Assembly (NCBI GenBank): GCA_030649055.1
Contig: JAUSGH010000012.1
Coordinates: forward strand, 1 to 50,337
Direction: 5' to 3'
DNA from: a bacterium
Lineage (GTDB): Bacteria > Patescibacteriota > Minisyncoccia > UBA6257 > JAUSGH01
Length of the DNA: 50,337 nt
Part shown: piece after piece, positions 14,634-22,263 of the stretch
Layout of the letters: each line of letters begins with the position of its first letter
How positions within the stretch are numbered: the stretch's first letter is position 1
Translations under genes and position numbers: made by a program
The notes under the pieces: model-generated
The model's database searches: none
Told to the model about the DNA's origin: nothing
Seen by the model: the letters and a program-made list of their open reading frames with translations, nothing else

Positions 14634-15842
14634 ATGAAATACCAATACAGCGCGCGCACAAAATCCGGTGAGATGCAGATGGGTTATGTGGAATCCGGCA
14701 GCCGCGAGGCGGCGTTCCAGATGCTTTCCGGTCACGACCTTTATGTGTTAAGCATTGAGGCCGAGCGCGAGCCGACGTTTTTGACGCACGTTGCGGATTA
14801 TTTTCGTCGCGTGAAGTTATTGGACGTCGCCATTTTCACGCGGCAATTCTCCACCATGTTGGAAGCGGAGATTCCGCTCGGCGATACACTCAAAAGTTTA
14901 TATCGTCAGACGACCAACGCAATTCTCCGCGAAACGATTTTTGAAATATCGTCGGATATTGACGCGGGGTTGTCGCTTTCGCAGGCGCTTGGGAAGCACG
15001 GCAACGTGTTTGATAATTTTTATGTAAATCTGGTACGCTCGGCGGAAGTCACGGGTAGAGTTGAAGAAGTGATGGGTTTTTTGGCGGATTATTTGGAGAA
15101 AGAGCATATCTTGCAGTCAAAGGTGAAAAACGCGCTTATCTACCCGGCGTTTGTCGTGGGGTTGTTTGTGGTGGTCGCGGGAATCTTGATCGGCGTTGTG
15201 TTCCCGCAGATCGGACCGATTTTTGAAGAATCCGGCGTGCAATTGCCACTCCCCACGCGCGTGCTCATCGGCGCGGGGAACTTTTTGGCCAACTGGTGGT
15301 TTGCGGTGGTGATTGTCTCCGCGATATTTCTTTTTATGGCGATTGACTACGCGCGCAGTCGCGAGGGGAAAATTGTGATAGACCAAATCAGCGTGAAGTT
15401 GCCGGTGTTCGGGCAGTTGTTCGTGAAAACATACGTCGCGCGGTTCGCGGAAGCGGTGAATGTGTTGATCCGCGGCGGCATCCCCATCGCGCAGGCGATT
15501 GAAATCAGCGCGGACACCATCGGCAGCGACGTGTACCGCGAGGCATTAAAAGAAGCCGCGGCGGGAATAAGGCGTGGAGAGCTGATGTCCGCGACGCTGG
15601 AAAAAAACGAAACATATTTCCCCGCGATTGTGAGCCAGATGATCGCGGTGGGGGAATCCACCGGAAAACTGGACGACATGTTAAAGCGGCTCGCCACATT
15701 TTATACGCGCGAAGTGGATGACTTGGTTACCAATCTCGTGGAGCTCATTCAACCTGCGCTGATGGTCGTGGTCGGCGTTCTTACGGGGCTCCTCTTCGCC
15801 TCACTCCTCTTGCCGCTCTACAGCTTGGTGCGGGCGTTTTAG
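14634..15842 (+). CDS. pilC: Type IV pilus inner-membrane platform protein
   Basis: A 402-residue GspF/PilC-family protein on which PilB and PilT act. Two related cytoplasmic helical domains (about 55-165 and 255-370) each precede membrane segments (about 167-190, 215-237 and 372-398). Characteristic stretches are FTRQFSTMLEAEIPLGDTLK, GESTGKLDDMLKRLA and LIQPALMVVVGVLTG. Full length for the family. Confidence 0.95.
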   Translation: MKYQYSARTKSGEMQMGYVESGSREAAFQMLSGHDLYVLSIEAEREPTFLTHVADYFRRVKLLDVAIFTRQFSTMLEAEIPLGDTLKSLYRQTTNAILRETIFEISSDIDAGLSLSQALGKHGNVFDNFYVNLVRSAEVTGRVEEVMGFLADYLEKEHILQSKVKNALIYPAFVVGLFVVVAGILIGVVFPQIGPIFEESGVQLPLPTRVLIGAGNFLANWWFAVVIVSAIFLFMAIDYARSREGKIVIDQISVKLPVFGQLFVKTYVARFAEAVNVLIRGGIPIAQAIEISADTIGSDVYREALKEAAAGIRRGELMSATLEKNETYFPAIVSQMIAVGESTGKLDDMLKRLATFYTREVDDLVTNLVELIQPALMVVVGVLTGLLFASLLLPLYSLVRAF

Positions 15843-15865
15843 AAAGAACTCGCTCAATATGCTAC

Positions 15866-15871
15866 TATAAT
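15866..15871 (+). promoter_or_regulatory. Putative -10 box of the major pilin gene
   Basis: TATAAT lies 43 bases before the pilin ATG in an AT-rich leader. The -35 region is not clear. A separate promoter would suit an abundant pilin. Confidence 0.45.
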
Positions 15872-15913
15872 AGATATATTTATCGAAAGGTCGAGTTTTG
15901 CTTTCAAATTGTT

Positions 15914-16363
15914 ATGCAAAATAAAAAATCAGGTTTTACGCTCATTGAAGTTCTGATCGTGGTTGCCATCATCGGTCTCTTGGCATCCATCGTACTGGTA
16001 GGTTTGGGCAGTTTCCGCGCGAGAGGGCGTGATGCGCGCCGTGTGGCGGACTTGCGCCAGACGCAGAATGCACTTGAGCTTTTCTACACCCAAAACATCG
16101 CGTACCCGGATGTGAACAGCTGGAGTGCCTTGGAGACTGTGTTGGTAGGCGCGAGCATCGGCGTTTCAAAGATTTCCAATGATCCGCTGGGAGGTTCGCG
16201 GTCATACGATTACGCGGCGGGACCGGCGGCGGGTAATGGACCGCAGAGCTATGCGTTACGCGCGCAGCTCGAAGATCCGGCAAACCCCGTCTTGAACGAT
16301 GACGTGGACGGCACGGTCTTTGGGCAAGATTGCAGTGACCCCTTCTACTGCGTGCAGTTTTAG
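15914..16363 (+). CDS. pilA: Major type IV prepilin-like protein
   Basis: A 149-residue prepilin with a short basic leader MQNKKSG and cleavage before FTLIEVLIVVAIIGLLASIVLVGL, including the Glu at position 5 of the mature chain. The globular domain has the GspG-like RARGRDARRVADLRQTQNALELFY start and a two-Cys loop near the C-terminus (DCSDPFYC). Its own -10 box, the following large hairpin, and the canonical leader suggest it is the main subunit, cut by PilD. Confidence 0.92.
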   Translation: MQNKKSGFTLIEVLIVVAIIGLLASIVLVGLGSFRARGRDARRVADLRQTQNALELFYTQNIAYPDVNSWSALETVLVGASIGVSKISNDPLGGSRSYDYAAGPAAGNGPQSYALRAQLEDPANPVLNDDVDGTVFGQDCSDPFYCVQF

Positions 16364-16368
16364 AAAAG

Positions 16369-16473
16369 GAAGAAGCGCAGAAATGAGCGCTCGCATTGTC
16401 GCCCCTCGTCGAAGTAGTTTCCAACTACACCTCCTCGGGGCTTCGCGCGATCACTCCATTTCTGCGCTTCTTC
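16369..16473. other. Large hairpin element after the major pilin gene
   Basis: A perfect 17-bp outer stem (16369-16385 with 16457-16473) encloses a second stem GCCCC/GGGGC and an apical stem GTAGTT-TCC-AACTAC. A short T-rich stretch (TCAATTTGTTG) follows on the + strand, so it may act as the pilin-gene terminator or an mRNA-stabilising structure. Much larger than other terminators in the window. Confidence 0.7.
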
Positions 16474-16492
16474 TCAATTTGTTGTTATAGCG

Positions 16493-16643
16493 AGAAAGCT
16501 CGGCATAGTGTTGTGAGCGGGTTTGTCGGAGGCGATTCGGCATGGTGTCCGATGAACACATTGGACCGAATCGCCGAGACGTTAAGGCCAGTCGCCAAAG
16601 GCGACTGAGCCGAACCCGCGAGCAATACTATGTCGGGCTTTCT
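16493..16643 (+). ncRNA. Candidate three-way-junction RNA element before pilD
   Basis: Two 33-base arms (16493-16525, 16611-16643) pair with only about two mismatches; five of the differences from perfect pairing are G-U wobbles that hold only in + strand RNA. Inside are two hairpins: GGCGATTCGG/CCGAATCGCC (16531-16540 with 16566-16575) and CAGTCGCC-AAA-GGCGACTG (16589-16607). The distal arm contains an in-frame ATG for pilD (16630). It may be a cis-acting leader of pilD or a mobile palindromic element. Confidence 0.5.
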
Positions 16644-16671
16644 GACTGATATATTCGCGATTACTCCCTCT

Positions 16672-17553
16672 ATGTACGCACTGCTTTTCATCTTCGGATT
16701 AGCCATTGGCAGTTTTTTAAACGTCGTCGCGCTGCGCTACGACCCCGACAAAGGTTTTAATTTCCGTTCAATCGGCGGACGTTCGCGCTGTTCTTCGTGC
16801 AACACACAGCTACGTTCGCACGATTTGATTCCGCTTTTGAGTTTTCTCCTCCTTCGCGCCAAATGTCGCTATTGTCGCCATCCGCTCTCGTTCCGATACC
16901 CGATAGTTGAACTTGTCTCAGGATTTATTTTTCTTTTGCCGCTCTATTTCAGTAATCACTTCGGCCTCGCGCACCTGCTTGCCGTGAACGACACGCTTAT
17001 CTGGTATTACGCGCTTATCGCCATTTGGACGCTTGCGCTTCTCGTGTTTCTGCTCATCGCGCTTATTGATATCCAACTCTACATTATTCCGAACGGATTA
17101 AACTGGACGCTTGCGGCGCTTGGCGTTGCGCGCGCAGGGATTCTTTTTTGGTACGACAAGTTCGATACAACGTACGGAACATTTTTGGGAAACTACGCGC
17201 TGCTCGCCGGTCTTAGGGAAAATGTGTTTGTAAATATCGCGATGGGCGCGCTTATCGGGGCAGGTTTCTTTGGTGTTATTATTGCCGCGACGCGTGGTCG
17301 GGGCATGGGCCTCGGTGACTTGAAGCTTGTGGGCGCGCTGGGGCTGCTGTTCGGCTGGCCGGACATTGCCCTTGTTATTGTCTTCGCCTTTGTTTTCGGG
17401 TCGCTCTACGGCGTACGTTTGCTTCTTGCCGGAACAAAGTCGCTGAAGGACGCCGTCCCCTTTGGTCCGTTTATCGTGCTGGGCGCCACATTTGTGGTGT
17501 TTTTCGGCTACGATATCGCGCAATGGTATTTTAATTTCTTTAATATCACATGA
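16672..17553 (+). CDS. pilD: Prepilin peptidase / N-methyltransferase
   Basis: A 293-residue multi-pass membrane aspartyl protease that cleaves prepilin leaders and methylates the new N-terminus. Visible are the first helix FGLAIGSFLNVVALRY, the four-Cys zinc loop CSSCNTQ...CRYCRHP (about 42-75), one catalytic Asp in LIALIDIQLYIIPN, and the GxGD motif GMGLGDLKL (about 226-234). The family usually begins just before GSFLNV, so ATG 16672 is chosen; ATG 16630 would add 14 residues and lies in the structured arm. It overlaps the next gene by four bases (ATGA). Confidence 0.93.
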   Translation: MYALLFIFGLAIGSFLNVVALRYDPDKGFNFRSIGGRSRCSSCNTQLRSHDLIPLLSFLLLRAKCRYCRHPLSFRYPIVELVSGFIFLLPLYFSNHFGLAHLLAVNDTLIWYYALIAIWTLALLVFLLIALIDIQLYIIPNGLNWTLAALGVARAGILFWYDKFDTTYGTFLGNYALLAGLRENVFVNIAMGALIGAGFFGVIIAATRGRGMGLGDLKLVGALGLLFGWPDIALVIVFAFVFGSLYGVRLLLAGTKSLKDAVPFGPFIVLGATFVVFFGYDIAQWYFNFFNIT

Positions 17554-18176
17554 GTCCCATTCGCATTATTTTGCGCCAGATTCGCATTATTCGCGACTAC
17601 TCCCGGGGTTTTACCCTTGCCGAAGTCATCGTATCTGTCAGTGTCATGGCGCTGCTTTCCGCGGTATTCATCGGGTACTCGCGTTCCGGCAGCGCGCAAA
17701 TTAAAATATTGAAAAATAAGAGCGAGTTTATCGCGATGATGTATCGCGCGCGGTCACTCGCTGTTGCGACGTATCAGTATGATCCGCCGGAATGCGGCTA
17801 CGGCATCCATGTATTTACCGGCGAGAGTCCGGTGCGGCGGTATGTGCTCTGGCGCGATACGGCCGGAAACGGGGATTGCAATGACGCCGACCCCGCACTC
17901 CGCGCAAACGGCATCTATGACATAAACAGAGATGCAAACGGCGACGGCAAAAACGATGAGGACGTGGAATTTTTCACGCTGGACTCTGGCATTGAGTTCG
18001 GAAATGTCGGCGCGGCGGATTTCATGAGCGACATTCTTTTTATTCCTCCGGATCCGCGCATTATCCGGAACGGTAATTCCGGCGCTGTCGGTCAATTACG
18101 CGTCGTTATTGGTACTCCCGACGGCTCCTCGGGAAGTACCTTGAATGTGAACGACTACGGCCAAGTGGAAGAATAG
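17550..18176 (+). CDS. Minor pseudopilin, GspH-like
   Basis: A 208-residue prepilin. An unusually long 20-residue basic leader ends in SRG before FTLAEVIVSVSVMALLSAVF. The leader is encoded by a repeat that also occurs untranslated at 42809-42856. The globular part contains Asp/Asn-rich loops (DTAGNGDCNDADP, DINRDANGDGKNDED) that resemble EF-hand-like calcium sites. The start overlaps the pilD stop (ATGA). Probably a pilus-tip or priming subunit. Confidence 0.85.
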   Translation: MSPIRIILRQIRIIRDYSRGFTLAEVIVSVSVMALLSAVFIGYSRSGSAQIKILKNKSEFIAMMYRARSLAVATYQYDPPECGYGIHVFTGESPVRRYVLWRDTAGNGDCNDADPALRANGIYDINRDANGDGKNDEDVEFFTLDSGIEFGNVGAADFMSDILFIPPDPRIIRNGNSGAVGQLRVVIGTPDGSSGSTLNVNDYGQVEE

Positions 18177-18179
18177 CGC

Positions 18180-18282
18180 GAAAATTTCCAATTTCAAATA
18201 TCAAATTCCAAATTAAGGAAGGGAGCATTTAAATCATTAGACATTTATTAGAAATTTGAAATTAGATATTTGGAATTTTCGC
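18180..18282. repeat. AAATTCCAAATT-type inverted repeat pair
   Basis: AATTTCCAATTTCAAATATC at 18182-18201 plus CAAATTCCAAATT is echoed in inverted form by AAATTTGAAATTAGATATTT at 18250-18269 plus GGAATTTTC. Fills the gap between two minor pilin genes. Confidence 0.6.
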
Positions 18283-18299
18283 TGTGCTATCCTAAACAT

Positions 18300-18845
18300 A
18301 TGCTCCGCCGCCCTTCTTACTTCTTACCTCCTACGTCTTACGTCTCCCAGGGTGGCATCGCCCTCATTGAGGCGGTCATTGCGATTTCCATCGCGACGGT
18401 GGGCTTGCTGGCGCTCTTTACACTGCTTACGCGTTCATTGGGTTTGCAGCGCGTGGTTGCGGAACGTTACATTGCCTCAAATCTTTCCGCGGAAGGCATA
18501 GAGCTCGCGCGTAATCTCGTGGGCACAAACTTTTTGCGCGGCACCGCATGGAATGAGGGGCTTCCTTCGTCGCCTGGGGAGTATGAAATGGACTACAACG
18601 ATGAGGAGCTCACTCCTCGCGCCGACCGGCCACTGCGTTTCGACGGAACATTTTATAGTTACGACGCCGGCGCCGAAACAGCGTTTTATCGTACTATTAC
18701 CGTTTCGCCTATTGGCTCACCGATTGAAGAATTGGGCGTGCGTTCCGTTGTGCGTTGGACGTCACGCGGTATCCAATCGTCCATAGACGTGGAAGATCAT
18801 TTATTTAATTGGCGCTGCACGCCCGGAATTCCGGGATGTCCGTAG
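18300..18845 (+). CDS. Minor prepilin, PilV-like
   Basis: A 181-residue prepilin. The leader (19 residues, encoded by a CTTCTTAC/CCTACGTC repeat) ends in QGG before IALIEAVIAISIATVGLLALF; position 1 is Ile instead of Phe, as in many PilV/GspI proteins, with Glu at position 5. The globular part has IELARNLVGTNF, typical of PilV-like proteins, and ends with a C-terminal Cys pair (CTPGIPGC). Three bases from the next gene. Confidence 0.82.
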   Translation: MLRRPSYFLPPTSYVSQGGIALIEAVIAISIATVGLLALFTLLTRSLGLQRVVAERYIASNLSAEGIELARNLVGTNFLRGTAWNEGLPSSPGEYEMDYNDEELTPRADRPLRFDGTFYSYDAGAETAFYRTITVSPIGSPIEELGVRSVVRWTSRGIQSSIDVEDHLFNWRCTPGIPGCP

Positions 18846-18848
18846 GAT

Positions 18849-19379
18849 ATGAAAGCAAAAAAGCAAGAAAGCAAAAAAGCAAGAAAGCAGGCTGCCGGCT
18901 TCACCATCGTAGAGCTCCTTATCGCCGTTGGCTTATTTTTGATTGTGCTCTCTATTATAAGCGGGGCTTTTATTGAGGCGTTGCGGACGGAGCGGGCGAC
19001 ATTGCGCCTGATGGCCGCGAATGACACGGCGTCATTTGCGCTGGAGCAAATGGCGCGCGACATCCGCGTCGGTACGGATTTCTCCCTCGTTGGACCGAGC
19101 GAGTTGCATTTTAACGACCGTGTTGGAACGGAAGCTGTTTACCGGCTGAACGCCGGACGCGTTGAAAAGAGGAGCGGCGCCGGAGCGTTTACTCCAATCA
19201 CCGCGAATACGGCACTCGTGACCACGCTACATTTCGCGCTGGCGGGTGAGCTAAACACCGACAGTCTCCAGCCACGCGTGACTATCGCGATGTCTGTTGG
19301 CGCTACCGGACGCGATATCGCAGGCGTAACAACCGCGGTGCAAACAACGGTGACGCCCCGCCTTTTGGACGTTCCATAA
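18849..19379 (+). CDS. Minor prepilin, PilW/GspJ-like
   Basis: A 176-residue prepilin. The 17-residue leader, very rich in Lys, is encoded by the A-rich AAGCAAGAAAGCA repeat seen near pilN and pilT. Cleavage is expected at AAG before FTIVELLIAVGLFLIVLSII. The globular region begins ALEQMARDIRVG, as in GspJ/PilW proteins. GTAGGAT just before the ATG is a weak SD at best. Confidence 0.83.
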   Translation: MKAKKQESKKARKQAAGFTIVELLIAVGLFLIVLSIISGAFIEALRTERATLRLMAANDTASFALEQMARDIRVGTDFSLVGPSELHFNDRVGTEAVYRLNAGRVEKRSGAGAFTPITANTALVTTLHFALAGELNTDSLQPRVTIAMSVGATGRDIAGVTTAVQTTVTPRLLDVP

Positions 19380-19397
19380 TGTTATAATGAAATAAAT

Positions 19398-19442
19398 ATA
19401 GGCCTTCGATAAACTCAGGCAATAATTATTCGCCGAGCGATG
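19398..19442. repeat. CTTCGAnAAnCTCAGG repeat (locus 1)
   Basis: GGCCTTCGATAAACTCAGGC followed by GCCGAGCGATGTCGAAGCG, an inverted pair of the most frequent repeat family in the window. Confidence 0.7.
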
Positions 19443-19462
19443 TCGAAGCGTTACAATATTTT

Positions 19463-21463
19463 ATGTTCCGCTCATCATTTTTTATCTGGTTTTTCATTAT
19501 CGTCGTCGCGACGTTTTCGTTGAGCGTGAACGTCGCCGAAGCGAGTTTTTGGAGCGTGTTTTGGACTGTTATTGCCGCAGTTGTGACGGTGGCGCTTGTT
19601 GTTTTAACGGGTGGTGGAGCGCTTGCGCTTCTTGGAATTAATCTAATGACCGGATCGGTTTCGCTCGGCGGCATATCCGCCGCGCTTATCACAACCGGAG
19701 TGGCCTGCGGCACTGGACTCATTTGCGGTGGGTCAACCGAAAATCCGATTGCGATTGTTTCCAGCGGCACGGGAAATTGTTCATCGGACAACGGCATGCG
19801 GTTTTTTGACACCGAGCCGGGCGTCGCAAGCCCGGATGACCAAATCGCGATCTATCGATTTTCAATCGTCCCGGACCCTGCGTTTCTCGATTATTATCTT
19901 GCGATATGGATGGGGAGTAAGCGCGGGTTTAATGTCCGCGATCCTATGGCGCCCGGATTTTACGACGCGGCAAACGACGGAACGGGGCGTGCGTATGTGG
20001 AGACGGAGAGTAATAGCTACGCGAACTATCTAAGCGATGTAGGGATAAGTACGACGCCGATTCGCATTGCGCGGTACGGTGACATATGTTCGCAAAGCGG
20101 CGTTTGTCAGATATTGGATCAATCGGCGCCGGAGAATAGTTACGTCATCTATGCCGCGAAAGTCCTGAAAAATTATCCGCGTGTGCACTTGTCTGGCGGG
20201 GACGGGACGCTTCTTTCGTTGGATAATAAATTTTTGACCGCGGTTGCGGGTTCGCCGGCAACATTTCCATATTTTAACTATGCCGCGTATCAAGACTGTG
20301 GGGGAAATAGCGCTTGCCGTCGGGTTGCCGGCCAGTGGTATCGTCCGGGAACGGTGTTCGCGGGTCCGTTTCGCGTCAGCGCGCTTGATCCCGCAACCTG
20401 TCCAGCGCCCGTTACCCCTGTGGCGGTTGTAAATACCGCGCAGACGGGATGCAATTTCGTCACATTGTCGGTAACTCCGGCAAACGCCGAAACATATGAT
20501 GTACTGCGCGATGGCGCCACAATCGCCACGAATATTTCCTCGGACGAACAGGTGTATAACGACACGGGTCTCGCGCCAGCCACAACCTATCGGTATCGCG
20601 TTATTGCGCGAAAAGGCAGTGAGACCGGCGAGTCAAACGAAGTGACAACGGCGACGTCTGCATGCGCGGCGGGGGCGGCGTCCGCGCTATCAGCGCAAAC
20701 AGCGCTCCTTGAAACGCAGTGTGAGGCAGTGACGCTCGGCGTCACAACCGAAAATGCGACCTTTTATCATGTGTTCAGAGATGGCGCGCCGGTTGCGGTA
20801 AATATTCCCGCAACCGAAACACGATACGCCGACAGTGACCTTGATCAAAACACGGCATATTCCTACGTCGTGCGGGCGACTAACGGCGTGGAAAACGTGG
20901 ATTCGGCGGCGCTCGGAATTCGCACGCCCGATTGCGGCTCGGAGCCGCGAGCAATCATCGCGCTTGGCGGAGGTGGTGCGGGAGCGGGGGAGTGCACCGC
21001 GGTAACGCTTTCGGTTGTTGTGGAAAACGCCGCGACCTACGATGTGCTGCGGGATGGCGTGGTGATCGTGACGGGGATTTCCGCGTCGCAAACCACGTAC
21101 CGCGACGCGCCGCTCACGCGCTCAACTAATTACTCCTACACTGTCATCGCGCATGGGAGTTTCGGGCGAAATGCCGAGTCAAATGTTCTGCCAACGCGTA
21201 CCGCGTGTTTCCCGGCGTGTACCTTTGGCGCGAGTCCGGAGAGTATCGTGCGCGGCGAAACCTCACGGCTTGGTTGGAGCTGTAGAGAGGTTGATGCGTG
21301 CGCGATCGACGGAGCATCCGTCGCGGTGCCGGAGGGGACAAAGACCGTTGCGCCCACCGCGAACACCACCTACACCCTGCGATGCGAAAACGCCGACGGC
21401 TCCACCACCACGCAAACCACTATAAATGTCACTCGCCCGGGTTTGCGCGAGGTGCCGCCATAG
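19463..21463 (+). CDS. Large secreted repeat protein of the pilus locus
   Basis: A 666-residue exported protein. A signal peptide (about 1-28, ending VAEA) is followed by a second hydrophobic region (about 32-90). A unique domain (about 95-310) comes next, then three similar beta-rich units of about 75-90 residues (about 320-400, 405-490, 505-585). Each has a Cys, TLSV-like strand, Y-V-RDG, a T-Y turn and Y-V-A, in the style of fibronectin type III domains. An Ig-like domain with Cys pairs closes the protein (about 590-660). Flanked by minor pilin genes, it is a candidate pilus-tip adhesin or surface anchor; this is inference. Confidence 0.75.
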   Translation: MFRSSFFIWFFIIVVATFSLSVNVAEASFWSVFWTVIAAVVTVALVVLTGGGALALLGINLMTGSVSLGGISAALITTGVACGTGLICGGSTENPIAIVSSGTGNCSSDNGMRFFDTEPGVASPDDQIAIYRFSIVPDPAFLDYYLAIWMGSKRGFNVRDPMAPGFYDAANDGTGRAYVETESNSYANYLSDVGISTTPIRIARYGDICSQSGVCQILDQSAPENSYVIYAAKVLKNYPRVHLSGGDGTLLSLDNKFLTAVAGSPATFPYFNYAAYQDCGGNSACRRVAGQWYRPGTVFAGPFRVSALDPATCPAPVTPVAVVNTAQTGCNFVTLSVTPANAETYDVLRDGATIATNISSDEQVYNDTGLAPATTYRYRVIARKGSETGESNEVTTATSACAAGAASALSAQTALLETQCEAVTLGVTTENATFYHVFRDGAPVAVNIPATETRYADSDLDQNTAYSYVVRATNGVENVDSAALGIRTPDCGSEPRAIIALGGGGAGAGECTAVTLSVVVENAATYDVLRDGVVIVTGISASQTTYRDAPLTRSTNYSYTVIAHGSFGRNAESNVLPTRTACFPACTFGASPESIVRGETSRLGWSCREVDACAIDGASVAVPEGTKTVAPTANTTYTLRCENADGSTTTQTTINVTRPGLREVPP

Positions 21464-21541
21464 TTTGCCGGTCGATGGACGCTAAGTTGTCAGTTGAGCC
21501 TAAAAATCTAATAACGCTAGTAATCTAACGAAGCTAATTCT

Positions 21542-21814
21542 ATGGAAGACAAATTTCTTATGTATCGGAAGTGGTTTTGGATCGGGATTGTCGCGGGATT
21601 TATGAATGCGGCGGTGGGGTTGATATACGGAATCGCGCTGGCGATGGAACCGGAACACCGCAAAGAGGGCGCAGTGATTATCGCGTGGTCGTTTGTCGCG
21701 TTCGGCATCACGTACCTTATTGCAATGTGGCTCCAGTCGAAAGGAATCATTCCGACGTTTATCGCTTCTCCTACCGCGAAACCCTCCGTACTTTCTCCTC
21801 AATATCAGTTCTAA
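21542..21814 (+). CDS. Small two-helix membrane protein in the pilus locus
   Basis: A 90-residue protein with two membrane segments (about 10-34 and 43-65) and a Pro/Ser-rich tail. Its stop overlaps the next start by one base (TAATG), implying coupling to the PilX-like gene. No SD; the leader is an AACGCTAGTAATCTAACG-type repeat. Function unknown. Confidence 0.65.
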   Translation: MEDKFLMYRKWFWIGIVAGFMNAAVGLIYGIALAMEPEHRKEGAVIIAWSFVAFGITYLIAMWLQSKGIIPTFIASPTAKPSVLSPQYQF

Positions 21815-22188
21815 TGATGAAACGCGAAGACGGACAGGTGATGCTCATGGCCGTCGTGATTCTCTCCGGCGTGTTTTTGGCCATCACAGCAATCTCGGGA
21901 TATTTGACGCTTACACAATTGCGTCTTGCAACCGCGGCATCTGATTCAACGCGCGCCATCTTTGCGGCGGATACTGGTGTGGAGTGGGAGTTGTACAAAC
22001 ATTTCCGCTGCGCGGACCCCGATACCGCGCCCACGCGGTGTGCCGAGCCGCCGCCGACGCTCGCGAACAACGCCGTTTTTGAAACAAAAATGAATCCGAG
22101 CGGTGAGTCGGTAAAATCCACCGGCTACGCGGACGGCCGCAAAAAAATCGCCCGCGCATTTGAGTTACTGTTCGCCGCCTTTGAGTAG
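21814..22188 (+). CDS. PilX-like minor pilin
   Basis: A 124-residue protein with a short N-terminus MMKREDGQ, a hydrophobic helix VMLMAVVILSGVFLAITAISGYLTL and the PilX-type continuation AIFAADTGVEWELYKHF (aa pair AAD-G-E-ELY). It lacks a normal prepilin Gly-Phe site; as in many PilX/GspK proteins, cleavage after Gly-7 before Gln is possible. Two Cys in the short domain. Closes the pilus block. Confidence 0.75.
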   Translation: MMKREDGQVMLMAVVILSGVFLAITAISGYLTLTQLRLATAASDSTRAIFAADTGVEWELYKHFRCADPDTAPTRCAEPPPTLANNAVFETKMNPSGESVKSTGYADGRKKIARAFELLFAAFE

Positions 22189-22217
22189 AAGCGCGAGCCA
22201 CTGGCCACCAGCACGCT

Positions 22218-22243
22218 TACTCCCTGAGCTTGTCGAAGGGCTT
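22218..22243. repeat. CCCTGAGCTTGTCGAAGGG repeat (locus 2)
   Basis: A full copy, itself an imperfect palindrome, lies upstream of ligA. Two diverged copies are translated inside ligA. Confidence 0.75.
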
Positions 22244-22263
22244 CATTCATCTATAATAAGTGC

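Noticed and set aside
16493-16643. Integron attC site
   Set aside because: The folded arms lack clear RYYYAAC/GTTRRRY core sites, and no integrase or cassette array is present.
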